A stretch of DNA of 52,255 nt, from contig JAEWFK010000095.1 in assembly GCA_023388835.1 (NCBI GenBank), forward strand, positions 1-52,255, in the 5' to 3' direction. This stretch comes from Pseudomonadota bacterium (GTDB taxonomy: Bacteria > Pseudomonadota > Gammaproteobacteria > Burkholderiales > Burkholderiaceae_B). A program made the translations under genes and the position numbers. Shown here piece by piece: positions 41,021 to 49,473 of the stretch (position 1 is its first letter; each line of letters opens with the position of its first letter). Under the pieces are notes generated by a model that was given only the letters and a program-made list of their open reading frames with translations, did not search any database and had not been told where the DNA came from.

Positions 41021-42568
41021 ATGAACGGTGCAGACAGTCTCTGCGATACGCTGTTGGCCAACGACGTGGATGTCTGTTTCGCGAATCCCGGTACGTCCGA
41101 GATGCATTTCGTGGCAGCGCTTGATCGCAAACCCGAGATGCGCTGCGTGCTGGGGCTCTTTGAAGGGGTGGTGACCGGCGCGGCGGACGGCTACGCACGC
41201 ATGGCTGACAAGCCCGCCGCCACCTTGCTGCACCTGGGCCCCGGCATGGCCAATGCCCTGGCGAACATGCACAACGCGCGCCGCGCCAATACGCCGATGG
41301 TCAACGTGGTGGGTGAACATGCCACCTACCATCTGCGGCATGATGCCCCGCTGCACAGCGATATTGAAAGCCTGGCGCGCCCCATGTCCAACTGGGTTCA
41401 TCGTATTCGTTCCGCCGATGATGTCTCGCCGTCAGCGGCGGCGGCCATCGAGGCCGCCACGGCGGACCCGGGCGGCGTGGCCACACTGATCCTGCCAGCC
41501 GACGCTGCCTGGCAGGATGCGGGTCCGGGAATTCATAAGGCACGGCCCACGGTGGCTCCGCAGGTGGATGCCGCGGCGGTCGCGCATGTGGGCGCCGCCC
41601 TGCGCAATGGGCGCAAGACGGTCATTCTGATGTCCGGGAAGGCCTTGCGCGCAGATGCGTTGCAGGTTGCCGCGCGCATTGCGGCCAAGACGGGCGCGCG
41701 TCTGATGGCGCAGCAATCGAATGGCCGCATCGAACGCGGGGCGGGGCGTGTACCCATTGAACGTGTGCCCTTCGCGGTCGACGCAGCGCTGAAGGCTCTT
41801 GAAGGCACCGAACAGCTCATTCTGGTGGGCGCCCGCGTTCCGGTGGCCTTCTTCGCCTACCCCGGCAAACCCGGGGTGCTCATTCCGGAAAATTGCCAGG
41901 TCATCACGCTGGCCCCGTCTACACACGACTTGCCCGACGCCTTGCGACACCTGGCCGACGCGGTGGGAGCCGGCGCCGAAACGGCCATCACGCTTGCGGA
42001 ACGCGGAGATATCGGCCTGCCGACCGGCGCTTTGGACGCCAGTGCCGTGATCCGGACGATTGGCGCCCTATGCCCCGAGAATGCGGTGATCTGCGATGAG
42101 TCCGTCAGTTCGGGCCGCGATTCTTTCAAGTGGACCTGGAATGCCGCTCCCCATGATTTCCTGCAGATCACCGGCGGCGCAATTGGTATCGGTATCCCGC
42201 TGGCCACGGGCGCGGCGGTCGCCTGCCCGGACCGCAAGGTGATCCTCATGCAGGCCGATGGCAGCGGCATGTACACCCCACAAGGCTTGTGGACCCAGGC
42301 GCGCGAACAGCTCGATGTGATCACGGTCATTTTCGCCAATCGCAGTTACGCCATTCTTCATAACGAACTGAAGATGATGGGTGCCGGGGAGCCCGGCCGC
42401 AATGCGCGCCGCATGCTCGATCTCGATACGCCCCCCGTCGACTGGGTAAACATGGCAAGCGCCATGGGCGTCGAGGCGGCGCGCGCGACCGACGCCGCAA
42501 GCTTTGTCGACCTCTTCCGTACGGCCTTGTCGCGCAAAGGCCCCTTCCTTATTGAAGCCGTGATCTGA
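41021..42568 (+). CDS. Thiamine diphosphate-dependent enzyme, acetolactate synthase large subunit-like
   Basis: Three-domain ThDP enzyme of 515 aa. The PYR domain has the catalytic Glu48 in GLFEGVVTGAADGYARM. The central domain is short. The PP domain has the cofactor motif as ADGSGMYT at 412-419 followed by IFANRSYAIL. The usual GDG is ADG, as I recall for a subgroup annotated as acetolactate synthase-like of unknown function. Decarboxylation or carboligation of a 2-oxo acid is expected. ATG 41021 and GTG 41003 both have an AAGG ribosome-binding site; ATG is preferred. The aminotransferase that follows could make its 2-oxo substrate or use its aldehyde product. Confidence 0.87.
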   Translation: MNGADSLCDTLLANDVDVCFANPGTSEMHFVAALDRKPEMRCVLGLFEGVVTGAADGYARMADKPAATLLHLGPGMANALANMHNARRANTPMVNVVGEHATYHLRHDAPLHSDIESLARPMSNWVHRIRSADDVSPSAAAAIEAATADPGGVATLILPADAAWQDAGPGIHKARPTVAPQVDAAAVAHVGAALRNGRKTVILMSGKALRADALQVAARIAAKTGARLMAQQSNGRIERGAGRVPIERVPFAVDAALKALEGTEQLILVGARVPVAFFAYPGKPGVLIPENCQVITLAPSTHDLPDALRHLADAVGAGAETAITLAERGDIGLPTGALDASAVIRTIGALCPENAVICDESVSSGRDSFKWTWNAAPHDFLQITGGAIGIGIPLATGAAVACPDRKVILMQADGSGMYTPQGLWTQAREQLDVITVIFANRSYAILHNELKMMGAGEPGRNARRMLDLDTPPVDWVNMASAMGVEAARATDAASFVDLFRTALSRKGPFLIEAVI

Positions 42569-42601
42569 TCGGCGCCGTACTTCAACTTATCGAGCACCAG
42601 A

Positions 42602-43966
42602 ATGACCGCAACCAGCGCACTCCACCATCGCGATATCAATTACCACCTGCATCCCTACACCAATGCGGTGAAGCACGAGCAGGTCGGCCCCCGCTTTATC
42701 GACCGCGGAGAAGGCATCTATGTTTTCGACGATCAGGGACGCCAATACATCGAGGGCATGGCGGGATTATGGAGCGTTGCGGTCGGCTTCAACGAGCAAA
42801 GGCTGGTCGATGCGGCGACCCGCCAGCTGGGGAAGCTGCCTTTCTATCACACGTTCAGCCATAAGAGTCACACGCCTTCGGTCGAACTGGCCGAAAAACT
42901 CGTGCAGTTGACTGAAGGCCGCATGAGCACGGCCTTCTTCACCAACTCCGGCTCCGAGGCCAACGACACCGTCATCAAGATGGTCTGGTACTACAACAAT
43001 GCGCTGGGCCGCAGTCAGAAAAAAAAGATCATTGCCCGCAACCGCGGTTACCACGGTGTCACGATCGCGTCGGCGAGCCTGACCGGTCTGGCGCCCAACC
43101 ACCGTGGGTTCGACCTGCCGCTGCCGCAAATGAAGCACCTGAGCTGCCCTCACTTTTACCGCGAGGGGCAAGAGGGCGAAACGGAAGCGGCTTTTGCCAC
43201 ACGCATGGCCGACGAACTGGAGGCGATGATCTTGCGCGAAGGGCCGGACACCGTCGCGGCCTTCATCGGGGAACCCGTGATGGGCGCAGGCGGCGTCATC
43301 ATTCCGCCGGACACCTACTGGGAGAAGATCCAGGCGGTTTGCCGCAAGTACGATGTGCTCATCATCGCCGATGAAGTGATTACCGGCTTCGGTCGCCTGG
43401 GCACCATGTTCGGCTCGCAGAAGTACGGTATTGAGCCGGACATGATGGTCTTGTCCAAGCAGATCACGTCTTCCTATCAGCCGCTTGCCGCCGTGCTGCT
43501 GGGCAAGGGCGTCCACGATATCATCGCCCGCTATTCCGGCGAGCTGGGCGTCTTCGGTCACGGATACACTGCCAGCGGACACCCTGTGGCCACTGCCGTC
43601 GCCCTGGAGAATATCCGCATCATCGAGGAAGACGCGCTGGTGCGGAATGCCGCCGAGGTCGGAGAAGTCTTGCAGGCTTCGTTACGCGAGCTTGCAGGTC
43701 ACGACTTGGTGGGGGAAGTGCGCGGCACCGGGCTGATTGCCGCTGTGGAGCTGGTCGCCGACAAAACCACCCGCCGGCAGTTCGACCCGCTGGGAAAGGC
43801 CGGCGCCGCCGTGTTCGAGCGTGCACACGAACACGGGCTGATTGTGCGCGGCATTCAAGACAGCATCGCGTTCTGCCCGCCGCTCATCATTACGGAAGCT
43901 CAGGTTCGTGAAATGGTGGGCCGCTTCGCAGATACCCTTGAAGAGGTAAAGCACTTACGGTCCTAG
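42602..43966 (+). CDS. Class III (omega) aminotransferase, PLP-dependent
   Basis: Fold-type I PLP enzyme of 454 aa. Motifs: FFTNSGSEANDTVIKM, NRGYHGVTIASASLTG, the aspartate of IADEVITGFGRLG, and the Schiff-base lysine in MMVLSKQITSSY. The family transfers an amino group between a terminal amine or beta-alanine/taurine-like donor and pyruvate. Length and motifs are closest to the omega-amino acid:pyruvate group. It starts 33 bases after the ThDP gene and probably ends cluster C. Bases 43967-44050 contain short G/C-rich repeats and no T-rich terminator. Confidence 0.93.
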   Translation: MTATSALHHRDINYHLHPYTNAVKHEQVGPRFIDRGEGIYVFDDQGRQYIEGMAGLWSVAVGFNEQRLVDAATRQLGKLPFYHTFSHKSHTPSVELAEKLVQLTEGRMSTAFFTNSGSEANDTVIKMVWYYNNALGRSQKKKIIARNRGYHGVTIASASLTGLAPNHRGFDLPLPQMKHLSCPHFYREGQEGETEAAFATRMADELEAMILREGPDTVAAFIGEPVMGAGGVIIPPDTYWEKIQAVCRKYDVLIIADEVITGFGRLGTMFGSQKYGIEPDMMVLSKQITSSYQPLAAVLLGKGVHDIIARYSGELGVFGHGYTASGHPVATAVALENIRIIEEDALVRNAAEVGEVLQASLRELAGHDLVGEVRGTGLIAAVELVADKTTRRQFDPLGKAGAAVFERAHEHGLIVRGIQDSIAFCPPLIITEAQVREMVGRFADTLEEVKHLRS

Positions 43967-44050
43967 CGCGGGGCGCTTGCAATCAAGCACGTACTTGACT
44001 GCACGCGGAACGATCACGCCGGGCGCTTCGAGCGCGCATCTGGCTCGCGC

Positions 44051-45100
44051 TCAGGGCGCCGGATTCGTATAGCGCTGATGAATGGCCTTGATGCCTTTCA
44101 TCACCTCTTCCGAAAGCGTGAGCTCGACGCTGTCGATATTTTCTTTCAGCTGTTCCAGGCGGGTCGCGCCGATCAGGTTGCTGGTGACAAAAGGCTGCTG
44201 GTTGACGAAGGCCAGCGCCATGGCGGCGGGCGACAAGCCATGGTCACGTGCCAACTGCACGTATTCAGCCGCAGCCAGCTCGGCTTGCGGCTTCGCGTAG
44301 CGATCGAAGCGCGTGAACAGAGTCATGCGGGCCCCTTCAGGGCGGGCGCCGTTCAGGTATTTGCCCGCCAGTACGCCCATCGCCAATGGCGAATATGCCA
44401 ACAGTCCCACACCTTCCAGGTGGCTGAATTCCGAGAGGCCGTTCTCGTAAAGCCGGTTAAGCAGATTGTAGGGATTCTGGATGGACACGATACGGGGCAA
44501 GTTCCGTGTTTCCGCGAACTTCAGGAATTGGGCCACACCCCAGGGCGTTTCATTCGACACCCCGACATGGCGCACCTTGCCGGCCTTCACGAAGTCTTGC
44601 AGGACTTCCAGCGTTTCGTCGATGGGCACGGTGTAGGCGTCGTTCCTCCAGGGATAGGCGGGGCGACCGAATATCGTTGTCGTGCGATCAGGCCAGTGCA
44701 ACTGGTAAAGGTCGAGATAATCGGTTTGCAAGCGCTTCAGGCTGGCATCCAGCGCTTCGGTCATGTTCTTGCGGTCCAGGTGCGTCTTGCCGTCACGAAT
44801 ATGCCCCGGACGTTTCGGATCGGTGGAGGGGCCTGCCACCTTGCTGGCGAGGACAATGTCCTTGCGTCGCCCTGTTTTGGCCAGCCAGCTGCCAATATAG
44901 GTTTCGGTGCGGCCTTGTGTCTCCGGCTTTGGGGGCACGGGGTACATTTCTGCCGCATCCAGCAGGTTCACCCCCCGCGACAAGGCGTAATCGATCTGCT
45001 CGTGAGCCTCGGATTCGGTGTTCTGTTCACCCCAGGTCATGGTGCCCAGCCCGATCAGGCTGACTTCAAGGTCGGTGTGGCCAAGTTTGCGGTACTTCAT
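44051..45100 (-). CDS. Aldo/keto reductase (Tas-like)
   Basis: NADPH-dependent carbonyl reductase of 349 aa, a TIM barrel. Motifs are GLGTMTWGEQNTESEAHEQI, the catalytic Asp-Ala-Ala-Glu-Met-Tyr (LLDAAEMYPVPP), a lysine in VLASKVAG and the histidine in LYQLHWPDR. The long loop (FGRPAYPWRNDAYTVP) is like Escherichia coli Tas. The start at 45100 is chosen because the protein then begins MKYRKLGHTDLEVS; the upstream part of the frame has no support. It converges on the aminotransferase gene and diverges from the LuxE-like gene. Its substrate is unknown. Confidence 0.92.
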   Translation of the reverse strand: MKYRKLGHTDLEVSLIGLGTMTWGEQNTESEAHEQIDYALSRGVNLLDAAEMYPVPPKPETQGRTETYIGSWLAKTGRRKDIVLASKVAGPSTDPKRPGHIRDGKTHLDRKNMTEALDASLKRLQTDYLDLYQLHWPDRTTTIFGRPAYPWRNDAYTVPIDETLEVLQDFVKAGKVRHVGVSNETPWGVAQFLKFAETRNLPRIVSIQNPYNLLNRLYENGLSEFSHLEGVGLLAYSPLAMGVLAGKYLNGARPEGARMTLFTRFDRYAKPQAELAAAEYVQLARDHGLSPAAMALAFVNQQPFVTSNLIGATRLEQLKENIDSVELTLSEEVMKGIKAIHQRYTNPAP

Positions 45101-45128
45101 GGTGGGGCAGCTCCGGCTGAAGAGTTGA

Positions 45129-45150
45129 CGGCGTGCCGACTGGCATGCCG
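45129..45150. repeat. Near-perfect inverted repeat between the aldo/keto reductase and luxE-like genes
   Basis: CGGCGTGCC (45129-45137) and GGCATGCCG (45142-45150) pair with one mismatch over a 4-base spacer, 28 bases upstream of the aldo/keto reductase start. TATAAT at 45199-45204 on the plus strand may be the -10 of the luxE-like operon, but no matching -35 is seen. The 201-base region otherwise holds no gene. Confidence 0.45.
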
Positions 45151-45301
45151 ATGATGCGGTTGATGTTATCACCAGGGGGCGAAGGTCGTTCAAGCCGGTA
45201 TAATCCGCAATGCTCCGGGGTGTGCTGCCGCCAGGTCAGGCGGGCGCTGAGATCAATACCCGTGAACTTGAATCGGATCATGCCGACGTAAGGAGAGCGA
45301 T

Positions 45302-46402
45302 TTGCGCGACACCGCTGCGCCCGAGATGGCGACGGATATTCTCATCGATTTGCTGGCCTTCATGAACGGGGGCCCAGGCAGCGACGAAGCATTCAATGAG
45401 CTGGCTCTCAGGCTGTTCGCTCATCAGTTCCGCCATAATCCGGCATTCCAGCGCTACTGCCGCCAGCAGGGGAAAACGCTGCGCACGGTGAAGTCGTGGC
45501 GCGATATTCCCGCCGTCCCCATCAATGCCTTCAAAGAACTGACGCTCAGCTGCGTGCCGCCGTCACAGTGCGAACGCGTGTTCATGACCAGCGGGACCAC
45601 GCAGGCCGGAAACAGGGGCCGCCATTACCATCCCCATCTGCGCGTGTACGACGAATCCATGAGGCTGCACTTCGCAGAGCGCTTCATGCGCGGGGAGAAG
45701 CGGCTGCGCATGGGTATCCTGTTTCCCACGGAAGCGATGATGCCCAATTCGTCGCTGGCGCACTATCTTGCCTTGGCGCTCGAAGCGTTTGGCGCCGATG
45801 GCAGCGAATATTTCGTTGGCCCAGAAGGCATGGATATCGAGCGTTTGTGCGCCACACTGGAACAGGTACAGCGGGATGGCAGGCCTTACGCTCTGCTGGG
45901 AGCCAGCTACAGCTTTGTTCATCTTATGGACGCCTTGCGGGCCCAAGGCCCGAGCTTTACCTTGCCGACGGGCAGCCGCCTGTTTGATACGGGCGGGTTC
46001 AAGGGCCAGTCTCGCGAGATGGAGACGGCCGACTTCTATCACCAGCTCAGTGCAACCTTCGGTGTGCCTGCCGGGGCCTGCACCAATATGTATGGCATGA
46101 CTGAACTCAGCACTCAGTTCTACGACGATGGCAACGCAGCACAGCCCGCAGTGAAGTCGGGGCCGCACTGGATCCGGTCGCGTACCGTGGATCCCATTAC
46201 AGGGCAGGATGTTCCCCGCGGCGAACGGGGAATCCTCACGCATTGCGACCTGGCCAACTTCAACTCCGTCACCACCATCCTTACGGAAGACGTGGGCGTG
46301 ACCGTCGACGGCGGCTTTCTGCTATTGGGTCGCGCCGAAGGGGCGCAAGCCAAGGGATGCTCGATGGCAATGGACGCTTTTCTGCAGGCGGCAGGCGGAT
46401 GA
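45302..46402 (+). CDS. LuxE-like acyl-protein synthetase (acyl-AMP ligase)
   Basis: ATP-dependent enzyme of 366 aa that activates a carboxylic acid as acyl-AMP and holds it as a thioester for reduction. The AMP-binding loop is MTSGTTQAG (95-103). The ANL-type motif YGMTELSTQFYD is at about 264-275. Cys353, in AKGCSM fourteen residues from the end, matches the position of the acylated cysteine of Vibrio harveyi LuxE (Cys364 of 378 as I recall). The start is TTG 45302, backed by a strong AAGGAGA site 6 bases upstream. It opens a six-gene operon and overlaps the next start codon (ATGA). Bioluminescence is unlikely because luxA, luxB and luxD are absent. The acid substrate is unknown. Confidence 0.86.
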   Translation: MRDTAAPEMATDILIDLLAFMNGGPGSDEAFNELALRLFAHQFRHNPAFQRYCRQQGKTLRTVKSWRDIPAVPINAFKELTLSCVPPSQCERVFMTSGTTQAGNRGRHYHPHLRVYDESMRLHFAERFMRGEKRLRMGILFPTEAMMPNSSLAHYLALALEAFGADGSEYFVGPEGMDIERLCATLEQVQRDGRPYALLGASYSFVHLMDALRAQGPSFTLPTGSRLFDTGGFKGQSREMETADFYHQLSATFGVPAGACTNMYGMTELSTQFYDDGNAAQPAVKSGPHWIRSRTVDPITGQDVPRGERGILTHCDLANFNSVTTILTEDVGVTVDGGFLLLGRAEGAQAKGCSMAMDAFLQAAGG

Positions 46403-47898
46403 ACGCGCCGCTCACGTTCCAGGCCGCCGTCGGCGCCGGTAATGCGCTCAAGATCGTGGCCGGCCATGTCCCCGGCATCGACGCGCAATCCATCCGATGG
46501 GAAACGCTCCTCTTCCAGGCGCACGGGCAGCGGCTGGAAGCGTCCGTGCCCAGGCTTACGCCTGTACAGCTTGAGGCCGTCGCGGCCAAGGTGAGCGTGG
46601 CAGCACGAGAGGGACTGGCCGCATTGCCGGTCATGGAGATCGTGGACGCCATTGATCGCGCCATCGCCAGGATGCTGGATGCCGATGACCCCGGCCGTCA
46701 GGAGATCGAGCGCTTGCTGCCCATCGTGAGCGGCTTTGATCCGGAAATGACCAGGCTGGGGCTGAATGCGGGCCTGAAAGCCTTTCGCCGGCCGCAGCTG
46801 CTGCGCTTTCTGGTTGAGGACTTCGGCGATCCAGGGCTGCTGGACGGCTTTCGGCCGCGCGCGAGCGGGGGTTGGGCACGGGCTTGCGGCCCCGCTTTGC
46901 TGGGCCACGTATGGGCGGGAAACGTTCCAGGCCTGCCTCTGTGGAGCCTGGTGTCGGGGCTGTTGGTCAAAGCGGGCGGCATCGGCAAGGTGTCCAGCGA
47001 TGAACCCCTGGTGGCGGCATGGTTTGCACGCGTCCTGGCCGAGGTCGAGCCACGGTTGGCGGATGCGCTGGCAATCGTCTGGTGGCCGGGTGGGGAAACT
47101 GCGCTGGAAGAGGCCTTGTGCCGACATGCGGACGTATTGAAAGTCTATGGCGGTGATGCGGCTGTGGCCGCATGGCAGCGTCACTTGCCGGTGGGCAAAC
47201 GATTGCTCGCGCACGGGAACAAGCTTAGTGTCGGCCTCGTGTCGGCTACGGCGCTCGATACGCGTCAGGCCCAGCTCACCGCCCGGCAGGCCGCGCTGGA
47301 TGTCGTGCGCTGGGATCAGCAGGGCTGCTATTCACCGCAGATGTTTTATGTCGAGCGGGGCGCCCGGGTTTCCCCTCATGCCTTCGCTTGCGACTTGGCG
47401 GGCGAGTTGTCGGCTTTGCAGCACACCTTTCTCCGCCGCGCCTTGTCGCTGGAAGAGTCCGCCGCCGTCGCCGGCTGGCGGCAAGCGCTAGAGCTCGGAC
47501 AGTTGCGTAGCGAGCCGGTGGAACTGCTGGGCCCGCCGGATGCGCCGTGGTGTGTGGCGTATATGGATGCGCCGCTCGCGGTTCGTGCAGACGTCTTGAA
47601 TCGCACGACGTGCGTGGTGGCGGTCGACAGCCTGGACGATACCGTGCCGTTTCTGGGCGAGCAGCGTGCGTTTCTGCAAACCGTGGGGCTGGCCGCCAGC
47701 CCTGAAGAGCTGTTCCGTCTGGCGCCTTTGATCGCTCAGGCCGGGGCGACACGAATCTGCGCTGTCGGCGCCATGACGACACCCGCCCCTGGATGGCATC
47801 ATGACGGGCGCTTCAGCCTGCTGGATCTGGTTCGCATGGTCGATATCGAAGCGTCGGCGGAACAGGCGGCCGAGGCCCTGGCACAGTACAGGGACTGA
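46399..47898 (+). CDS. LuxC-like acyl-CoA/acyl-protein reductase (aldehyde-forming)
   Basis: NADPH-dependent reductase of 499 aa related to LuxC, which takes the acyl group from LuxE and releases an aldehyde. It has the ALDH-like fold. The cofactor loop is GHVWAGNVPGLPLWSLVSGL, then KAGGIGKVSSDEP (about residues 169-203). The catalytic cysteine is Cys310 in RWDQQGCYSPQMFYVE. ATG 46399 overlaps the LuxE-like stop by 4 bases, the usual sign of a two-subunit complex. Together the two give acid + ATP + NADPH to aldehyde. What uses the aldehyde is unknown; the SDR downstream is a candidate. Confidence 0.87.
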   Translation: MNAPLTFQAAVGAGNALKIVAGHVPGIDAQSIRWETLLFQAHGQRLEASVPRLTPVQLEAVAAKVSVAAREGLAALPVMEIVDAIDRAIARMLDADDPGRQEIERLLPIVSGFDPEMTRLGLNAGLKAFRRPQLLRFLVEDFGDPGLLDGFRPRASGGWARACGPALLGHVWAGNVPGLPLWSLVSGLLVKAGGIGKVSSDEPLVAAWFARVLAEVEPRLADALAIVWWPGGETALEEALCRHADVLKVYGGDAAVAAWQRHLPVGKRLLAHGNKLSVGLVSATALDTRQAQLTARQAALDVVRWDQQGCYSPQMFYVERGARVSPHAFACDLAGELSALQHTFLRRALSLEESAAVAGWRQALELGQLRSEPVELLGPPDAPWCVAYMDAPLAVRADVLNRTTCVVAVDSLDDTVPFLGEQRAFLQTVGLAASPEELFRLAPLIAQAGATRICAVGAMTTPAPGWHHDGRFSLLDLVRMVDIEASAEQAAEALAQYRD

Positions 47899-47911
47899 AC
47901 GACGGAACGCC

Positions 47912-48691
47912 ATGACGGAAATTTTCTTGAGCATGCGGGGGGTGGGCTTCGGCTACGCGGGTAGGTCGGCCGTCGTCAGGGAAGTCGATTGGCGTATGCC
48001 GCCAGGTGCGTTCCACTGCTTGCTGGGGCGTAGCGGCTGCGGAAAATCGACATTGTTGAAACTGGCGGCGGGGCTGCTGCTGCCCGATACAGGGGCGGTG
48101 ACGCTGGCGGGAGCGCGGGTGAGGAGCCCGGGGCCGCTCACGGGTTTCGTGTTCCAGTCGCCCACGCTGCTGGAGTGGCTGAATGTCATCGACAACGTGC
48201 TGTTGCCTGTGTCACTGCAGCGCTCGCCCACCGACGCTGATGCCGCACATGCCGAAGTCTTGCTCGATGAGCTGGGTCTGGAAGGCCTGGGTGACCGATA
48301 TCCGCGTCAGCTTTCGGGGGGCCAGCAAAGCCGTGTCGCGATTGCGCGGGCGCTGCTCACGCACCCCCGGCTGCTGTTGATGGACGAGCCCTTTACCGCG
48401 CTCGATGCGCTGACGCGAGAAGAGCTGCAGGACAGCTTGCTGGCGGTCTGTCGTCGGCACGGCACTTCGGTGCTGTTCGTCACGCACGACATCTCCGAAG
48501 CGGTCTACCTTGCCGACCATGTCGCAGTGATGAACAAGGGCCGCATCGTCCATGAGCAAGCTATTGATCTGGGCCGGCCTCGTTCATCGGATACCCGCCA
48601 CAGTGCCGGCTTCAATACGGTCTGCGCCGGTTTGCGCCACATCATGGAAACCGCCGGCCGGCGCGCCGCTCTCGAGCAGATTCAGCCATGA
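47912..48691 (+). CDS. ABC transporter ATP-binding protein (nitrate/taurine/sulfonate type)
   Basis: Importer ATPase of 259 aa. Walker A is LGRSGCGKST (38-47), the Q-loop is GFVFQSPTLLEW, the signature is LSGGQQSRVAIARALL, Walker B is LLLMDEPFTALD and the switch histidine is VTHDISEAV. Sequence style fits the SsuB/TauB/ThiZ class, whose ligands are small organic anions or pyrimidines. It starts 13 bases after the LuxC-like gene and overlaps the permease start by 4 bases (ATGA), so importer and reductase genes are one operon. Confidence 0.93.
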   Translation: MTEIFLSMRGVGFGYAGRSAVVREVDWRMPPGAFHCLLGRSGCGKSTLLKLAAGLLLPDTGAVTLAGARVRSPGPLTGFVFQSPTLLEWLNVIDNVLLPVSLQRSPTDADAAHAEVLLDELGLEGLGDRYPRQLSGGQQSRVAIARALLTHPRLLLMDEPFTALDALTREELQDSLLAVCRRHGTSVLFVTHDISEAVYLADHVAVMNKGRIVHEQAIDLGRPRSSDTRHSAGFNTVCAGLRHIMETAGRRAALEQIQP

Positions 48692-49473
48692 ATGCGGCTG
48701 GCTTGAAGTCGCCGCGAATCTGGTCGCTCGCGTTACTGCTGGCGCTGCTGTGGATATGGGAATGGGCCGTTACCGCGTTCGCGTGGTCTGAACTGGTGCT
48801 GCCGCCGCCCTCAACCGTGGCGGCCACCCTTTGGCGGGGTCTGCATACTGGCTACTTCTGGCCCCATCTTGCACAAACCGCGATGGAGGTCGCGGCGGGT
48901 CTGGCAGTGGGCGGCTTGTTCGGCTTCGTCTGCGGGCTTGCATTGGGCGAGTCCGCCTTCGGCCGGCGTGTGTTCATGCCGTACGTCGTGGCGACTCAGG
49001 TCATTCCCAAACTGGCGCTTGCACCACTGCTGACGGTGTGGCTGGGCTTCGGCACCGTACCCATGGTCGTCATCACCGCACTGGTCTGCTTCTTTCCCCT
49101 GCTTGAAAGCACCATGACCGGCATTGGCCAGGTGGATGCTGCCCGGCTCGAACTGTTTCGCATGCTCGGCGCCACACGATGGCAGACCTTGTGGCGACTC
49201 AAAGTGCCGACAGGCCTGCCGGCCGTTCTTGCAGGGATGCGCATGGCGGTTGTGCTGGCCTTGGTGGGCGCCGTAGTGGGGGAGTTCATCGGCGCCAGCC
49301 AGGGCTTGGGCGCTCTCATCATCGCCGCGCAGGGCTCCATGGATACGCCTTTGATGTTTGCCGTGCTGACGCTCATCACTCTTATGGGCCTGTTGCTTTA
49401 TCTTGGCGCGCTATGGGTGCAGAAACGATTACTGCGTCCCTACGCGGCCTCTCAATCTGGAAGTCGGTCATGA
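48688..49473 (+). CDS. ABC transporter permease (SsuC/TauC-like)
   Basis: Inner-membrane permease of 261 aa with about six helices. The coupling-helix EAA-like motif is DAARLELFRMLGATRWQTLWRLKVPTGLPAVLAGMR. The N-terminal half has PPPSTVAATLWRGL and the C-terminal part VGEFIGASQGLGALI, both typical of the SsuC/TauC/ThiX class. Its start codon overlaps the ATPase stop and its stop overlaps the receptor start, which indicates fixed stoichiometry through coupled translation. Confidence 0.93.
   Translation: MNAAGLKSPRIWSLALLLALLWIWEWAVTAFAWSELVLPPPSTVAATLWRGLHTGYFWPHLAQTAMEVAAGLAVGGLFGFVCGLALGESAFGRRVFMPYVVATQVIPKLALAPLLTVWLGFGTVPMVVITALVCFFPLLESTMTGIGQVDAARLELFRMLGATRWQTLWRLKVPTGLPAVLAGMRMAVVLALVGAVVGEFIGASQGLGALIIAAQGSMDTPLMFAVLTLITLMGLLLYLGALWVQKRLLRPYAASQSGSRS

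Noticed and set aside
45302..47898. Bioluminescence operon
   Set aside because: LuxE and LuxC homologs are present, but no luciferase subunits (luxA, luxB) or thioesterase (luxD) occur in the window.
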